DNA of 64,000 nt from Massilia sp. TS11 (GCF_022012445.1 NZ_JAKLTS010000005.1:1-64000); one strand, 5' to 3'; positions 28,633-37,853 are shown, counted from the stretch's first letter. Numbers and translations are program-made. The notes: generated by a model not told the origin, from the letters alone.

Positions 28633-30258
28633 ATGCATACACTGATCAAACCCCTGGCCGCGAGTCTGCTCGCCGCCAGTTTGGCACTGGCCTATCCGGC
28701 CGGCGCCGCCCCCGTCGGCCCGCAGGTACAGGAAGCTCCGCTGCGCGCCCATCTCGCCTTCCTCGCCAGCGATCTGCTGGAAGGGCGCGGTACCGGCCAG
28801 CGTGGGGCCGACCTGACCGTCGCCTACCTCGAGGCGCAGGCACGCGCGCTCGGCCTCAAGCCCGGTAACGGCAGCAGCTATCTGCAGCCGGTGAATATCG
28901 CCGGCGTGGTCGCCCGTCCGGCCGACAGCAGCCTGGCCCTGAGCGCGAACGGCGCCGCCCTCAAACTCCAGTTCGGCAAGGACTGGGTGTGGGCTCCGGG
29001 CGACGCCGTGGCCGAACACAGTTTCGATGCGCCGCTGGTATTCGCCGGCTATGGCATCAGCGCGCCCGAGGAGGGCTGGAACGACTTCAAGGACCTCGAC
29101 GTCAAGGGCAAGATCCTGGTGGTGATGGTGAATGACCCGCAGCCGACCGAGGCCGAGCCGAATCGCTTCGGCGGCAAGTCGCTGACCTACTACGGCCGCT
29201 GGACCTACAAGTTCGAAGAAGCGGCGCGCCAGGGCGCGCTCGGCGTCCTGCTGATTCACACCACGCCGAGCGCCTCGTATGCGTGGTCGGTGGTGCAGAA
29301 CAGCTGGGACAATGTGGAGCGCTTCCAGCTCGCCGACGGCGAGCGCGGTACCGCCCTGCAGGGCTGGATGACCGAAGACAGCGCGCGTCAGCTGTTTGCC
29401 GCCGCCGGTGCCGACCTCGATCAGCTGCGCGCCGCGGCCGAGAAGAAGGGCTTCAAGGCGGTGCCGCTGAACGCCCGTCTGCAGGGCAGCGCCAAGGCCA
29501 GTGTGCGCAAGATCGAGCAGTTCAACGTGGCCGCCGTGGTGCCCGGCACCGATGCGCGCCTGAAGGACGAAGTGGTGATCTATTCGGCCCACTGGGACCA
29601 TCTGGGCAAACAGGGGACGGGCAAGGACACCATCTTCAATGGCGCCGTCGATAACGCCTCCGGCACCGCCGGCCTGCTGGCGATGGCCGCCGAAGCGCGC
29701 CTGAAACCGGCCAAGCGCAGCCAGATGTTCCTGTGGGTGGCGGCCGAAGAGCAGGGCCTGCTGGGTTCCGCCGCGTATGCGAGCAAGCCCCTGTGGCCGC
29801 TGGCGAAAACGGCCGCCAACCTCAATCTGGACAGCCTGAATTTCGTCGGCAAGGCCAAGGACATCGGCGTGCAGGGCAGCGAACGCACCGAGCTGGTGAA
29901 GTTCGCGCGCCAGGCCGCCACGGCGCTCGGCCTGCAGATCGCGCCGGCCAAGCCCGACCTGGGCGGCGGCTACTTCCGCAGCGACCATTTCAGCTTCGCC
30001 AAAGTGGGCGTGCCGGCCTTCTCGATCGAGGGCGGGCGCGACTACGTGGGTGACCAGGAAGCGGCCAAAGCCAAGGCCAAGGCCTACGGCGCCCGTTACC
30101 ACCAGGTGACCGACGAGTACGACCCGAGCTGGGACCTGACGGGCATGGTGCAGCAGGCCCAGTTCACGCTGACGCTGGGCCTGCTGGTCGCGAATGCGCC
30201 GGCCATGCCGGCCTGGAACAAAGGCGACCCCTTCGGCGCCGCCCGCGCCAGCAAGTAA
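28633..30258 (+). CDS. Secreted M28-family zinc aminopeptidase
   Basis: 541 residues. The signal peptide is at about 1-25 (LAASLLAASLALAYPAGAA). A PA-type insert lies at about 120-290 and the M28 catalytic domain at about 295-520. The two-zinc ligands are recognisable: His in AHWDHLG, Asp in VDNASGTAG, catalytic Glu pair in AAEEQGLLGS, Asp in NLDSLN and a late His in YHQVTDEYD. It should act in the periplasm or outside the cell, releasing N-terminal amino acids. The ribosome site is weak. Confidence 0.92.
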   Translation: MHTLIKPLAASLLAASLALAYPAGAAPVGPQVQEAPLRAHLAFLASDLLEGRGTGQRGADLTVAYLEAQARALGLKPGNGSSYLQPVNIAGVVARPADSSLALSANGAALKLQFGKDWVWAPGDAVAEHSFDAPLVFAGYGISAPEEGWNDFKDLDVKGKILVVMVNDPQPTEAEPNRFGGKSLTYYGRWTYKFEEAARQGALGVLLIHTTPSASYAWSVVQNSWDNVERFQLADGERGTALQGWMTEDSARQLFAAAGADLDQLRAAAEKKGFKAVPLNARLQGSAKASVRKIEQFNVAAVVPGTDARLKDEVVIYSAHWDHLGKQGTGKDTIFNGAVDNASGTAGLLAMAAEARLKPAKRSQMFLWVAAEEQGLLGSAAYASKPLWPLAKTAANLNLDSLNFVGKAKDIGVQGSERTELVKFARQAATALGLQIAPAKPDLGGGYFRSDHFSFAKVGVPAFSIEGGRDYVGDQEAAKAKAKAYGARYHQVTDEYDPSWDLTGMVQQAQFTLTLGLLVANAPAMPAWNKGDPFGAARASK

Positions 30259-30310
30259 GATCCGAGCAGTCCCCCGGGCTTGCTCAGCGCATCCCGGGGT
30301 CAAACTTGCT

Positions 30311-30417
30311 CCGCAAACAAATCGGGGTCAGACCCCATTTATCCAGAGAGAAAAAAGGGGTCTGACCCCATTTTTCTTCGAAGATAAATGGGGTCTGACC
30401 CCGATTTTTCTTTGCGG
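30311..30417. repeat. Nested inverted repeat with three GGGGTC(A/T)GACCCC palindromes
   Basis: Three copies of a 13-base palindrome lie at 30324-30336, 30357-30369 and 30390-30402. The outer two are part of a perfect 24-base inverted repeat (30319-30342 with 30384-30407) that extends imperfectly through CCGCAAA/TTTGCGG. The middle copy has A- and T-rich flanks, so the RNA could form a terminator-like hairpin in both directions. A partial unit (GGGGTCAAACTTG) precedes the array. It sits between convergent genes (M28 peptidase and old yellow enzyme). Confidence 0.85.
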
Positions 30418-30435
30418 CAGCGGTGCCGTGCGGGC

Positions 30436-31494
30436 TTAGGCGGGCAGGGCGGGATAGTCGGTGTAGCCTTCCGCCGTGTCGTGGTAGAAGAACTCGGCGC
30501 GCGCGGGGTTCAGGGCCGCGCCTTGCGCCAGGCGCTTGGGCAGGTCCGGATTGGCGATGAACCACTTGCCGAAGGCGATGGCGTCGGCGTCGCCCTTGGC
30601 CAGCAAGGCGTTGCCGCTCTCGGTGTCCATCTGCTCGTTGGCGATGAAGACGCCGCCGAACTCGCGCTTGATCATCGGGCCGAGGCTGTCCGCGCCGATC
30701 TTCTCGCGCGCGCAGATGAAGGCGATCTTGCGCTTGCCCAGCTCGCGCGCCACGTAGCCAAAGGTGGCGGCGGGATCGGAGTCGCTCATGTCGTGCGAAT
30801 CGCGGCGCGGCGCCAGGTGCATGCCGACGCGGTCGGCGCCCCATACCTCGATGCAGGCGTCGGTCACTTCGAGCATCAGGCGTGCGCGGTTTTCAATCGA
30901 GCCGCCATAGCGGTCGGTACGCTGGTTGGTGCCGTCCTGCAGGAACTGGTCGAGCAGGTAGCCATTCGCGCCATGGACCTCGACGCCGTCGAAACCGGCG
31001 CGCTTGGCATTCTCGGCACCCTTGCGGTAGGCCGCGACGATGCCGGGGATTTCTTCGATGTCGAGCGCGCGCGGCGTCACGTACGGGCGCTGCGGACGCA
31101 CCAGGCTGACCGTGCCCTTGGGGGCGATGGCGCTCGGCGCCACCGGCAGGTCGCCATTCAGGAAGATCGGGTCGGAGATGCGGCCGACGTGCCACAGCTG
31201 CAGGAAGATGCGGCCGCCGGCGGCGTGCACGGCCTCGGTCACCTGGCGCCAGCCTTCGACCTGTTCGTCGGACCAGATGCCCGGGGTGTTGGCGTAGCCG
31301 ACGCCCTGCGGCGTGACAGCCGTGGCTTCGGACAGAATCAGGCCGGCGCTGGCGCGCTGCACGTAGTATTCGGCCATCAGGGCGTTCGGCACGCGGCCTT
31401 CGCCCACGGCGCGCGAACGGGTCAGCGGCGCCATGAAGATGCGGTTGGGGAGGTTCAGATCGCCGATGGTGATCGGGTCAAACAGAGTTGGCAT
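30436..31494 (-). CDS. Old yellow enzyme family NADH:flavin oxidoreductase (NemA-like)
   Basis: A 352-residue FMN-dependent ene-reductase with full family length. It has the N-terminal barrel start LPNRIFMAPLTRSRA, active-site HGANGYLLDQFLQ and the RYGGSIENRAR phosphate-site stretch. It would reduce activated alkenes, N-ethylmaleimide or nitro compounds. It lies downstream of the EamA and DUF1304 genes on the same strand with gaps of nine bases, so it is probably the last gene of that unit. Confidence 0.93.
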   Translation of the reverse strand: MPTLFDPITIGDLNLPNRIFMAPLTRSRAVGEGRVPNALMAEYYVQRASAGLILSEATAVTPQGVGYANTPGIWSDEQVEGWRQVTEAVHAAGGRIFLQLWHVGRISDPIFLNGDLPVAPSAIAPKGTVSLVRPQRPYVTPRALDIEEIPGIVAAYRKGAENAKRAGFDGVEVHGANGYLLDQFLQDGTNQRTDRYGGSIENRARLMLEVTDACIEVWGADRVGMHLAPRRDSHDMSDSDPAATFGYVARELGKRKIAFICAREKIGADSLGPMIKREFGGVFIANEQMDTESGNALLAKGDADAIAFGKWFIANPDLPKRLAQGAALNPARAEFFYHDTAEGYTDYPALPA

Positions 31495-31503
31495 GGTTTC
31501 CCT

Positions 31504-31863
31504 TCATTGTGTCATGGTGGCGACCAGCGCCAGGATCGCTGGCGCGGTCTGGATCCAGAGGATCGAGCGTTTCACCGTCACGCCGCCCCATAGGCCGGCC
31601 ACGGCGACGCAGCCAAGGCCATACAGGGTGAAGGCGTGCCGGATCGCCGCCTCCGGGTGAAACAGGCCGAGCGCAAGCGCTGCGGCCAGAAACAGGTTGT
31701 AGCAGCCCTGATTCGACATCGCTGCCTTCAGGACGGCCGCTTCTTCCTTCTTCAGTCCAAATACTTTGCGGCCGCGGGTCTCAAAAACAAGGGCCTCGAG
31801 CACAAAAATATAAACATGCAGGAGCATGATCAGGGCGACGAGGGCGGTGGCGAGCGTGGACAT
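31504..31863 (-). CDS. DUF1304 small membrane protein
   Basis: 119 residues with four predicted membrane helices (about 3-22, 47-66, 73-92, 97-117). It contains the conserved EALVFETRGRKVFGL and MSNQGCYNLFLA stretches of the DUF1304 family, whose function is unknown. It sits nine bases upstream of the old yellow enzyme gene and nine bases downstream of the EamA gene. Confidence 0.88.
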   Translation of the reverse strand: MSTLATALVALIMLLHVYIFVLEALVFETRGRKVFGLKKEEAAVLKAAMSNQGCYNLFLAAALALGLFHPEAAIRHAFTLYGLGCVAVAGLWGGVTVKRSILWIQTAPAILALVATMTQ

Positions 31864-31872
31864 GGGGTCTCC

Positions 31873-32775
31873 TCAGGCAGTGGGGGGAGCCTTGATTGTA
31901 AGGGCCTGCCAGCGCGGCCCGTACAAATTGAGCACCAGCCCGGCCAGCACCAGGGCGCCGGCGGCGAACACCCACCAGTGCAGGCGCTCGCCGAGGAACA
32001 GGGCGCTCGAGGCCATGCCGGTGACGGGCACCAGCAGCGCAAACGGGGCGATGGTGGCGGCCGGATAGCGCTTCATCAGCAGCGACCACAGGCCGAAACA
32101 GAGGATGGTGTTGGGGTAGCTCTGGTACAGCACCGCGCCGACCGTGCGCCAGCTGGCGTGCTGCCACGCGGTCTGCCAGGCGCCGATGCCTTCGAATAGC
32201 AAAGAGGCGAGGAACAGCGGGGGCATGGCATACAGCGAGCCCCACACCATCAGCGCGACGGCATCGACCTTGGCCATTTTTTTGGTGACGATGTTCGCCG
32301 CGCCCCAGCTGATCGCGGACAGCACCACCAGGCTGAATCCGAGCAGGGTGGCGCGGTTGTCGAGATGGGCGGCCACCAGCAGCATGCCGCCGAACGCAAT
32401 AGCGGCGCCGGCCAGCTGCAGCCAGTGCGGGCGCTCGCCCAGCAGGAGTACGGCCATGCCGATCGTGAAGAAGGCCTGCAGCTGGATCACCAGCGAGGTC
32501 AGGCCGGCCGGCATCCCGAGGCGCATGCCGATGAACAGCAGCGCGAATTCGAGGGTGAACTGAAACAGGCCGTAGGCGGCCACCAGGCGCCATGATGCTC
32601 CAGGGTGGCGCACGAACAGCACCATCGGCAGGGCCGCGAACAGAAAGCGCAGCGCGGAGAACAGCAGCGGCGGCAGGTCCTGCAGACCGATCTTGATGAC
32701 CACGAAATTGGTGCCCCAGATGGCCACCACGGCGAGCGCGGTCAGCACATCGGTCAGACTCATATGCGCCTTCAT
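31873..32775 (-). CDS. EamA/DMT-family permease
   Basis: A 300-residue inner-membrane protein with ten hydrophobic segments in two EamA halves. The first begins at WGTNFVVIKIGL and the second at WGAANIVTKKMAKV. It most resembles the amino acid/metabolite exporters of the DMT superfamily. I chose ATG 32775 (AAGGGG five bases before); ATG 32763 is an alternative. It is the first gene of a three-gene unit with DUF1304 and old yellow enzyme. Confidence 0.88.
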   Translation of the reverse strand: MKAHMSLTDVLTALAVVAIWGTNFVVIKIGLQDLPPLLFSALRFLFAALPMVLFVRHPGASWRLVAAYGLFQFTLEFALLFIGMRLGMPAGLTSLVIQLQAFFTIGMAVLLLGERPHWLQLAGAAIAFGGMLLVAAHLDNRATLLGFSLVVLSAISWGAANIVTKKMAKVDAVALMVWGSLYAMPPLFLASLLFEGIGAWQTAWQHASWRTVGAVLYQSYPNTILCFGLWSLLMKRYPAATIAPFALLVPVTGMASSALFLGERLHWWVFAAGALVLAGLVLNLYGPRWQALTIKAPPTA

Positions 32776-32863
32776 GTGCGCCCCTTCTTGCGATGCAATC
32801 GGGCGATTATCGCGCGCTTCCGGCTTTCCTGCTGAAGCGGCCCGGATGCGGCACAATAGCGGG

Positions 32864-33544
32864 ATGCGAATTCTCCTGATCTCCCTCTTGGCCGTCAGCG
32901 CGCTGGTGCGCGCCGCACCGGTCGAAGACAGCATCGCCCAGCGCGCCGTGGCCTGCGCTGCCTGCCACGGCAAGGAAGGGCGGGCGACGCGCGACGGCTT
33001 CTTCCCGCGCATCGCGGGCAAACCGGCCGGCTATCTTTACAACCAGCTGATCAACTTCCGCGACGGCCGTCGTCAGTTCCCGCAGATGCGCCATATGGTG
33101 GGGCAGCTGTCGGACGACTACCTGCGCGAGCTGGCCGATTACTTCGCGGGGCTGCATCCGCCGTATCCGCCGGCCCAGGCGCCGGCCGTTCCGGAGGCGC
33201 TGCTGCAGCGCGGCCAGCGCCTGGTGCAGGAGGGCGACGCGGCGCGCAAGCTGCCGGCCTGCGCGGCCTGCCATGGGCGCGAACTGGGCGGCACGCAGCC
33301 TGCGGTTCCGGGCCTGCTTGGCCTGCCGCGCGACTATCTGAATGCGCAGTTCGGAGCCTGGAAGGCGGGCACGCGCCGCGCCGCCGCGCCGGACTGCATG
33401 GCCCAGGTGGTGCGCCAGCTGTCGGATGAAGACGTGGTGGCCGTATCGGCCTGGCTGGCAGCGCAGCCGGTGCCGGAATCGCTGCGGCCGGCCGCCGCCG
33501 CACCGGCCAAGCCGCCGCTGGCCTGCGGGAGCATGCAGCCATGA
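32864..33544 (+). CDS. Dihaem cytochrome c (cytochrome c4-like)
   Basis: 226 residues: signal peptide (about 1-18), then two cytochrome c domains, each with CAACH haem motifs (about 39-43 and 134-138). Periplasmic electron carrier of c4/class I type. A CACAAT box at 32852-32857 lies six bases before the ATG, implying a very short leader. Its stop overlaps the start of the next cytochrome gene (ATGA at 33541-33544). Confidence 0.88.
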   Translation: MRILLISLLAVSALVRAAPVEDSIAQRAVACAACHGKEGRATRDGFFPRIAGKPAGYLYNQLINFRDGRRQFPQMRHMVGQLSDDYLRELADYFAGLHPPYPPAQAPAVPEALLQRGQRLVQEGDAARKLPACAACHGRELGGTQPAVPGLLGLPRDYLNAQFGAWKAGTRRAAAPDCMAQVVRQLSDEDVVAVSAWLAAQPVPESLRPAAAAPAKPPLACGSMQP

Positions 33545-34821
33545 GGGCGCGCCTGTTTCCGATGCTGGCCGGGCTGCTGGCCGTGGCGATCCTGGCGCCG
33601 GCCGTGATCATCGGCCTGGATATCGTGCGCGAACCGGGCGCCGGCACGCGGGCCGCGCCGGCCAGCAGCGACTCGCGCGCACTGGTGGCGCGCGGCGCCT
33701 ATCTGGCCCGGGCCGGCAACTGCATGGCCTGCCACACGTCCGTGGGCGGCGCGGCCTATGCGGGCGGGCGCGCGATTCACACGCCGTTTGGCGACATCTA
33801 TGCCTCGAACCTGACGCCGGACGCCGCGACGGGCCTGGGCGCATGGTCGGCCGACGACTTCTGGCGCGCTCTCCACAACGGCAAGGGCAAGGACGGGCGC
33901 TTCCTGTATCCGGCTTTCCCGTACACGAATACCACCAAGGTCACGCGCGAGGATGCCGATGCGCTCTACGCCTATCTGCGCTCGCTGCCGCCGGTGCGTC
34001 AGGCGACGCCGGCACCGGCGCTGGCCTTTCCCTTCAATCAGCGGCTGCTGCTGCCGCTGTGGCGCTTCCTGTACTTCACGCCGGGCGAGTTTCAGCCCGA
34101 TCCGGCGCGCAGCGTGGCCTGGAACCGCGGCGCCTATCTGGTCCAGGGGCTCGGCCACTGCAATGCCTGCCACACGGCGCGCGGCGCCCTGGGCGGCAGC
34201 GCGGGACGTGAACTGGCGGGCGGCATGATCCCGATGCTGGGCTGGCACGCGGCCTCGCTGACGGACCGCCCGGGCCTGGGCGATCCGGCCGAACTGGCGC
34301 AGCTGCTGGGCAGCGGCGTATCGGCGCGGGCGGCCGTGTTCGGGCCGATGGCCGAAGTGGTGCGCGGCAGCCTGCAGTATCTGGAAGCGGCCGACGTCCA
34401 GGCCATCGCCAGCTATCTGGTGTCGCTGCCGCCGACCCAGCCCGATTTACCGGAAGCGCCGGCCATGACGGCCAGCCTGCAGGCGGCGCTGGCGCGCGGC
34501 GCGGCCCTCTACAAGAACCACTGCGCCAGCTGCCATCAGGCCGATGGCAGTGGCGCCGCCGGCGCCTATCCGGCCCTGGCGGGCAGCCGCAGCCTGCGCG
34601 AAGCGGGTGCCACGAATGCCGTGCGCATGGTGCTGTATGGCGGTTTTCCGCCCTCCACGCGTGGCAATCCGCGCCCGTATGGCATGCCGCCGTTCGGGCC
34701 GAATCTGAGCGACGCCGAGGTGGCCGACGTGGTCACCTATGTGCGCCAGCAGTGGGGCGTGCCGGGCGTGGAACTGGAGGCGCGCGATGTGCAGCGCCTG
34801 CGCACGGTGCCGGTCGAATAA
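33541..34821 (+). CDS. Trihaem cytochrome c, dehydrogenase-subunit type
   Basis: 426 residues with an N-terminal membrane anchor or signal (about 8-30). Three haem motifs are present (CMACH, CNACH, CASCH). Length and spacing match the cytochrome subunits of membrane-bound gluconate, sorbitol or alcohol dehydrogenases, which pass electrons to quinone or oxidase. No flavo- or quinoprotein dehydrogenase subunit is nearby, so the electron donor is unidentified. Translation is coupled to the dihaem cytochrome upstream. Confidence 0.88.
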   Translation: MRARLFPMLAGLLAVAILAPAVIIGLDIVREPGAGTRAAPASSDSRALVARGAYLARAGNCMACHTSVGGAAYAGGRAIHTPFGDIYASNLTPDAATGLGAWSADDFWRALHNGKGKDGRFLYPAFPYTNTTKVTREDADALYAYLRSLPPVRQATPAPALAFPFNQRLLLPLWRFLYFTPGEFQPDPARSVAWNRGAYLVQGLGHCNACHTARGALGGSAGRELAGGMIPMLGWHAASLTDRPGLGDPAELAQLLGSGVSARAAVFGPMAEVVRGSLQYLEAADVQAIASYLVSLPPTQPDLPEAPAMTASLQAALARGAALYKNHCASCHQADGSGAAGAYPALAGSRSLREAGATNAVRMVLYGGFPPSTRGNPRPYGMPPFGPNLSDAEVADVVTYVRQQWGVPGVELEARDVQRLRTVPVE

Positions 34822-34830
34822 GGAGGCGCG

Positions 34831-35148
34831 ATGCATTGGTGGTGGCTGTTTGTGGCGGGACTGATGGAAGTGGGTTGGGCCATCGGCCTGAAATACACCG
34901 AGGGCTTTACGCGCCCGCTCCCCTCGGTGCTGACCTTGGCGGCCATGGTGGCCAGCGTGGTGCTGCTCGGTGTGGCCATGCGCCAGCTCCCGCTCGGCAC
35001 GGCCTACGCTGTCTGGACCGGGATCGGCACGGTCGGCACGGCCATCGCCGGCATGCTGCTGTTCGGCGAATCGGCCGGGGCGCTGCGCCTGGCCTGCATC
35101 GCCCTGATCATCGTCGGCATCGTCGGTCTCAAATGGCTGGCCCATTAG
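34831..35148 (+). CDS. gdx: Small multidrug resistance protein, guanidinium exporter (Gdx/SugE)
   Basis: A 105-residue, four-helix SMR transporter. The substrate Glu lies in [19 protein letters not shown], and [17 protein letters not shown] is typical of the SugE/Gdx branch rather than EmrE. It would export guanidinium in exchange for protons. It starts nine bases after the cytochrome gene behind a strong AAGGAGG. There is no room for, and no sign of, a guanidine riboswitch. Confidence 0.9.
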   Translation: MHWWWLFVAGLMEVGWAIGLKYTEGFTRPLPSVLTLAAMVASVVLLGVAMRQLPLGTAYAVWTGIGTVGTAIAGMLLFGESAGALRLACIALIIVGIVGLKWLAH

Positions 35149-35233
35149 GGGGCCGGCACTTGTGCCGATTTCGTCGTCGCCGCGCGGCCCGCCGCGCAAG
35201 ACAGGGCGGGGGGCGCGCGCTATGCTGGCGGCC

Positions 35234-36178
35234 ATGAAAACCATCTCCATCATCGATTCCCATACGGGCGGCGAGCCGACCCGCCTGATCATCAGCGGCG
35301 GCCCCGATCTGGGCGACGGTCCGCTGAGCGAGCGGCGCGCCCGCTTCCAGCGCGAGTTCGACCATGTGCGCAGCGGCGTCGTCAACGAGCCGCGCGGCTC
35401 GGACGTGCTGGTTGGCGCGCTGCTGGTCGAACCGCATGCGCCCGGCTGCGTGGCCGGTGTCATCTTCTTCAATGATGTGGGCTACCTCGGCATGTGCGGG
35501 CACGGCATGATCGGCGTGGTCGCTTCGCTGGCCTTCCTGGGCCGGATCGGGCCGGGCCTGCACCGCATCGACACCCCGGTGGGCGCGGTGGCGGCCACCC
35601 TGCACGAGGATGGCAGCGTCACCATCGACAATGTGGCGGCCCGGCGCACGCGCGCCGAAGTCACGATCGACGTGCCGGATTACGGCCGCGTGACGGGCGA
35701 TGTGGCCTGGGGCGGCAACTGGTTTTTCCTGATCGAGTCGCACCCGTTCACGCTGGATCTGGCCAGCATCGACCAGCTGATGGCCTTTACCAGCGCGGTG
35801 CGGGCGGCCCTGCAGGCGCAGGGTATCGCCGGCGACGACGGCGCCATGATCGACCACATCGAGCTGTTTGCGGCGCCGCGCAGCGGCACGGCCGATAGCC
35901 AGAACTTCGTGCTCTGTCCGGGCAAGGCGTATGACCGCTCGCCCTGCGGCACCGGCACCAGCGCCAAGCTGGCCTGCCTGGCCGCCAGCGGCAAGCTGGC
36001 CCCGGGCGCGCTGTGGCGCCAGCAAAGCATCATCGGCAGCGTGTTCGAAGCTTCCTATCGCCTGGTCGATGGCGAGGTGCGCCCTTCGATCCGCGGTAAA
36101 GCCTGGGTCAATGCGCGCGCCGATCTGATCATCGACGACAGCGACCCCTTCGTCTGGGGCATCCGCGCCGGGGCCTGA
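35234..36178 (+). CDS. 4-hydroxyproline 2-epimerase (proline racemase family)
   Basis: 314 residues. Both catalytic Cys are present: Cys88 in MCGHG and Cys238 in [10 protein letters not shown]. This fits an epimerase or racemase rather than trans-3-hydroxyproline dehydratase, which lacks the first Cys. It would convert trans-4-hydroxy-L-proline to the cis-D form. The other catabolic genes are not next to it. An alternative ATG lies at 35222. Its TGA directly abuts the stop codon of the convergent AraC gene. Confidence 0.9.
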   Translation: MKTISIIDSHTGGEPTRLIISGGPDLGDGPLSERRARFQREFDHVRSGVVNEPRGSDVLVGALLVEPHAPGCVAGVIFFNDVGYLGMCGHGMIGVVASLAFLGRIGPGLHRIDTPVGAVAATLHEDGSVTIDNVAARRTRAEVTIDVPDYGRVTGDVAWGGNWFFLIESHPFTLDLASIDQLMAFTSAVRAALQAQGIAGDDGAMIDHIELFAAPRSGTADSQNFVLCPGKAYDRSPCGTGTSAKLACLAASGKLAPGALWRQQSIIGSVFEASYRLVDGEVRPSIRGKAWVNARADLIIDDSDPFVWGIRAGA

Positions 36179-36910
36179 TCAGGCCTTGTGCAGGGCGGCC
36201 CGGTACTGCGCCGGGGTGAGGCCGACTGTGGCCTTGAACTGGCGCGTGAAGGCCGAGTGGTCGCTGTAGCCGCAGGCGAGGGCGATCTGGGCGATGCTGC
36301 TGTCACCGGCCAGCAGGCGCGAGGCGGCATCGAGCCGGGTCTTGATCAGCATCTGGCGCGGATTGATCTGGAAGATGCGCACGAAATAGCGCTCCAGCTG
36401 GGCCACCGACATGCCGGCCGTGCGCGCCAGCTCGGGCATGCTGAGGGCGCGCCCATACTCCTCCTGAATCAGTCGTACGCTGGCGGCCAGCTTCTGGTAG
36501 CCGGGGTTCTTCTTGTCGGCCATGGCCAGATCGCGCGAAATGCCGCACAGGCCGACCACTTTGCCGTGGGCGTCGCGCAGCGCCAGTTTGCGCGTCAGGC
36601 ACCAGCCGGGATCGCGGTCCGGGTAGAGGTGCAGCTCCAGCTTGTCATCGATGTCCTGGCCGCTGGCCAGCACGGCCTGGTCCTGGGCCAGCCAGGTTTC
36701 GCCATACGGCGGACGGAATACCTCGGCCGCCGTCTTCCCGACCAGGGCCTCCTTGCTGCGCATGCCGCAGCGCCGTGCCAGCGTGTGATTGGCCAGCACG
36801 TAGCGGCAGTCGGCATCCTTGACGAAGAAGACGACGTCCGGCAGCGCGTCGAACAGCGGCGCGGCGAAGAAGGGATTGGCGGCCAGGGCCTCAGTCAGCG
36901 TAGCGCTCAA
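36179..36910 (-). CDS. AraC-family regulator with N-terminal PAS domain
   Basis: 243 residues. The PAS domain is at about 15-130 (LPDVVFFVKDADCRYVLAN) and the AraC DNA-binding domain at about 140-240, with two helix-turn-helix units (MPELARTAGMSVAQLERYF, and IAQIALACGYSDHSAFTRQF). The ATG lies inside the end of the preceding hydrolase gene (20-base overlap), so the two are cotranscribed. The gene converges on the hydroxyproline epimerase gene, a possible target. Confidence 0.9.
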   Translation of the reverse strand: MSATLTEALAANPFFAAPLFDALPDVVFFVKDADCRYVLANHTLARRCGMRSKEALVGKTAAEVFRPPYGETWLAQDQAVLASGQDIDDKLELHLYPDRDPGWCLTRKLALRDAHGKVVGLCGISRDLAMADKKNPGYQKLAASVRLIQEEYGRALSMPELARTAGMSVAQLERYFVRIFQINPRQMLIKTRLDAASRLLAGDSSIAQIALACGYSDHSAFTRQFKATVGLTPAQYRAALHKA

Positions 36911-37853
36911 AATCCTGATGCGGCTGGGCGAGGTAATACCATTCGTGGCCCGGCTTGGCGTTCACGTCCGGGAACAGGATGCGGCCTTCGAGTTCGGCCA
37001 GCACCGGCGTACCGTCGGCGCGCACGCCGATCTGGTCGCCCACCTTGACCGGGTCGAAGCTCGACCAGGTCTTGATGAAGCGGTCGCCCTCGCTGGCCTT
37101 GTCGTGCACCACCACCATCGACAGGGTCTCCATCTCGGCCAGCGGCATCGGTTGCGGGCGCGGGGCGTCGATCATGCCGAAATGGGCCAGCACGTTCTTG
37201 ATGGCGCGGTAGCCGACGTCGGGCGCCTGCGGGTCCAGATGCTGGCCGCATTCGAGCGTCAGCGCGTAGCCGCCGGTGGAGCGCATGTATTCGGTGGTGC
37301 CGATCCCGTAACGCACGACCTTGTCGCGCTCGGACGGATCGCGCGTCTGCATGCGCCGCTCGACCCCGGCGCCATAGGTGGCCAGCCAGCCATCGACATA
37401 GCGCTTGACGCCCAGGATGCGCGCCATCGCGCGTTCCTGCTCGGCGTGGCGGAAGGGCTGCAGCGGTCCGGCGTTGTTGCGCGGGCCGACCATCACGAAG
37501 GGCTCGGCCTGGGCGTTGAACGAGTGCAGATCGAGCAGCACCTCGTGCCGGGCCAGCAGTGGGCACAGCCAGTTGGCCACGTGGTCTTCGAATTCCTGCG
37601 GGTCGTCGGTCGGGCACAGGTTGCGGTTCAGGTTACGGTCGCCCGCGCGCTCGCCCTTGGCATAGGCGAGCGGATTGGTGACCGGGACGAAGGTGACCGT
37701 GCCGGCCACGATTTCATAGTCGCCGCGTTCGAGTTCCGCCAGCACGCGCTCGATGGCCTTGGTGCCGGCGGTTTCGTTCCCGTGGACGGCGCCGGTGATG
37801 ATCAGGCGCGGGCCTTGCCCCAGACCCGTGTACTGCACCGATTTGAATTGCAT
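36891..37853 (-). CDS. Succinylglutamate desuccinylase/aspartoacylase-family zinc hydrolase (M14-like)
   Basis: 320 residues. Zinc ligands are recognisable in GAVHGNETAG (His and Glu) and in LLDLHSF (His), with the DRNLNRNL stretch between. A beta-rich C-terminal domain spans about 225-320, as in AstE/AspA relatives. It would cleave an N-acyl amino acid or a C-terminal residue; the substrate is unknown. It is translationally linked to the AraC-PAS regulator. Confidence 0.85.
   Translation of the reverse strand: MQFKSVQYTGLGQGPRLIITGAVHGNETAGTKAIERVLAELERGDYEIVAGTVTFVPVTNPLAYAKGERAGDRNLNRNLCPTDDPQEFEDHVANWLCPLLARHEVLLDLHSFNAQAEPFVMVGPRNNAGPLQPFRHAEQERAMARILGVKRYVDGWLATYGAGVERRMQTRDPSERDKVVRYGIGTTEYMRSTGGYALTLECGQHLDPQAPDVGYRAIKNVLAHFGMIDAPRPQPMPLAEMETLSMVVVHDKASEGDRFIKTWSSFDPVKVGDQIGVRADGTPVLAELEGRILFPDVNAKPGHEWYYLAQPHQDFERYAD

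Noticed and set aside
30259..30435. CRISPR array suggested by three repeated units
   Set aside because: The units are short palindromes in inverted, unequally spaced arrangement without uniform spacers or cas genes.
34822..34831. Guanidine riboswitch upstream of the Gdx/SugE gene
   Set aside because: Only nine bases separate it from the upstream gene and no riboswitch fold is visible.
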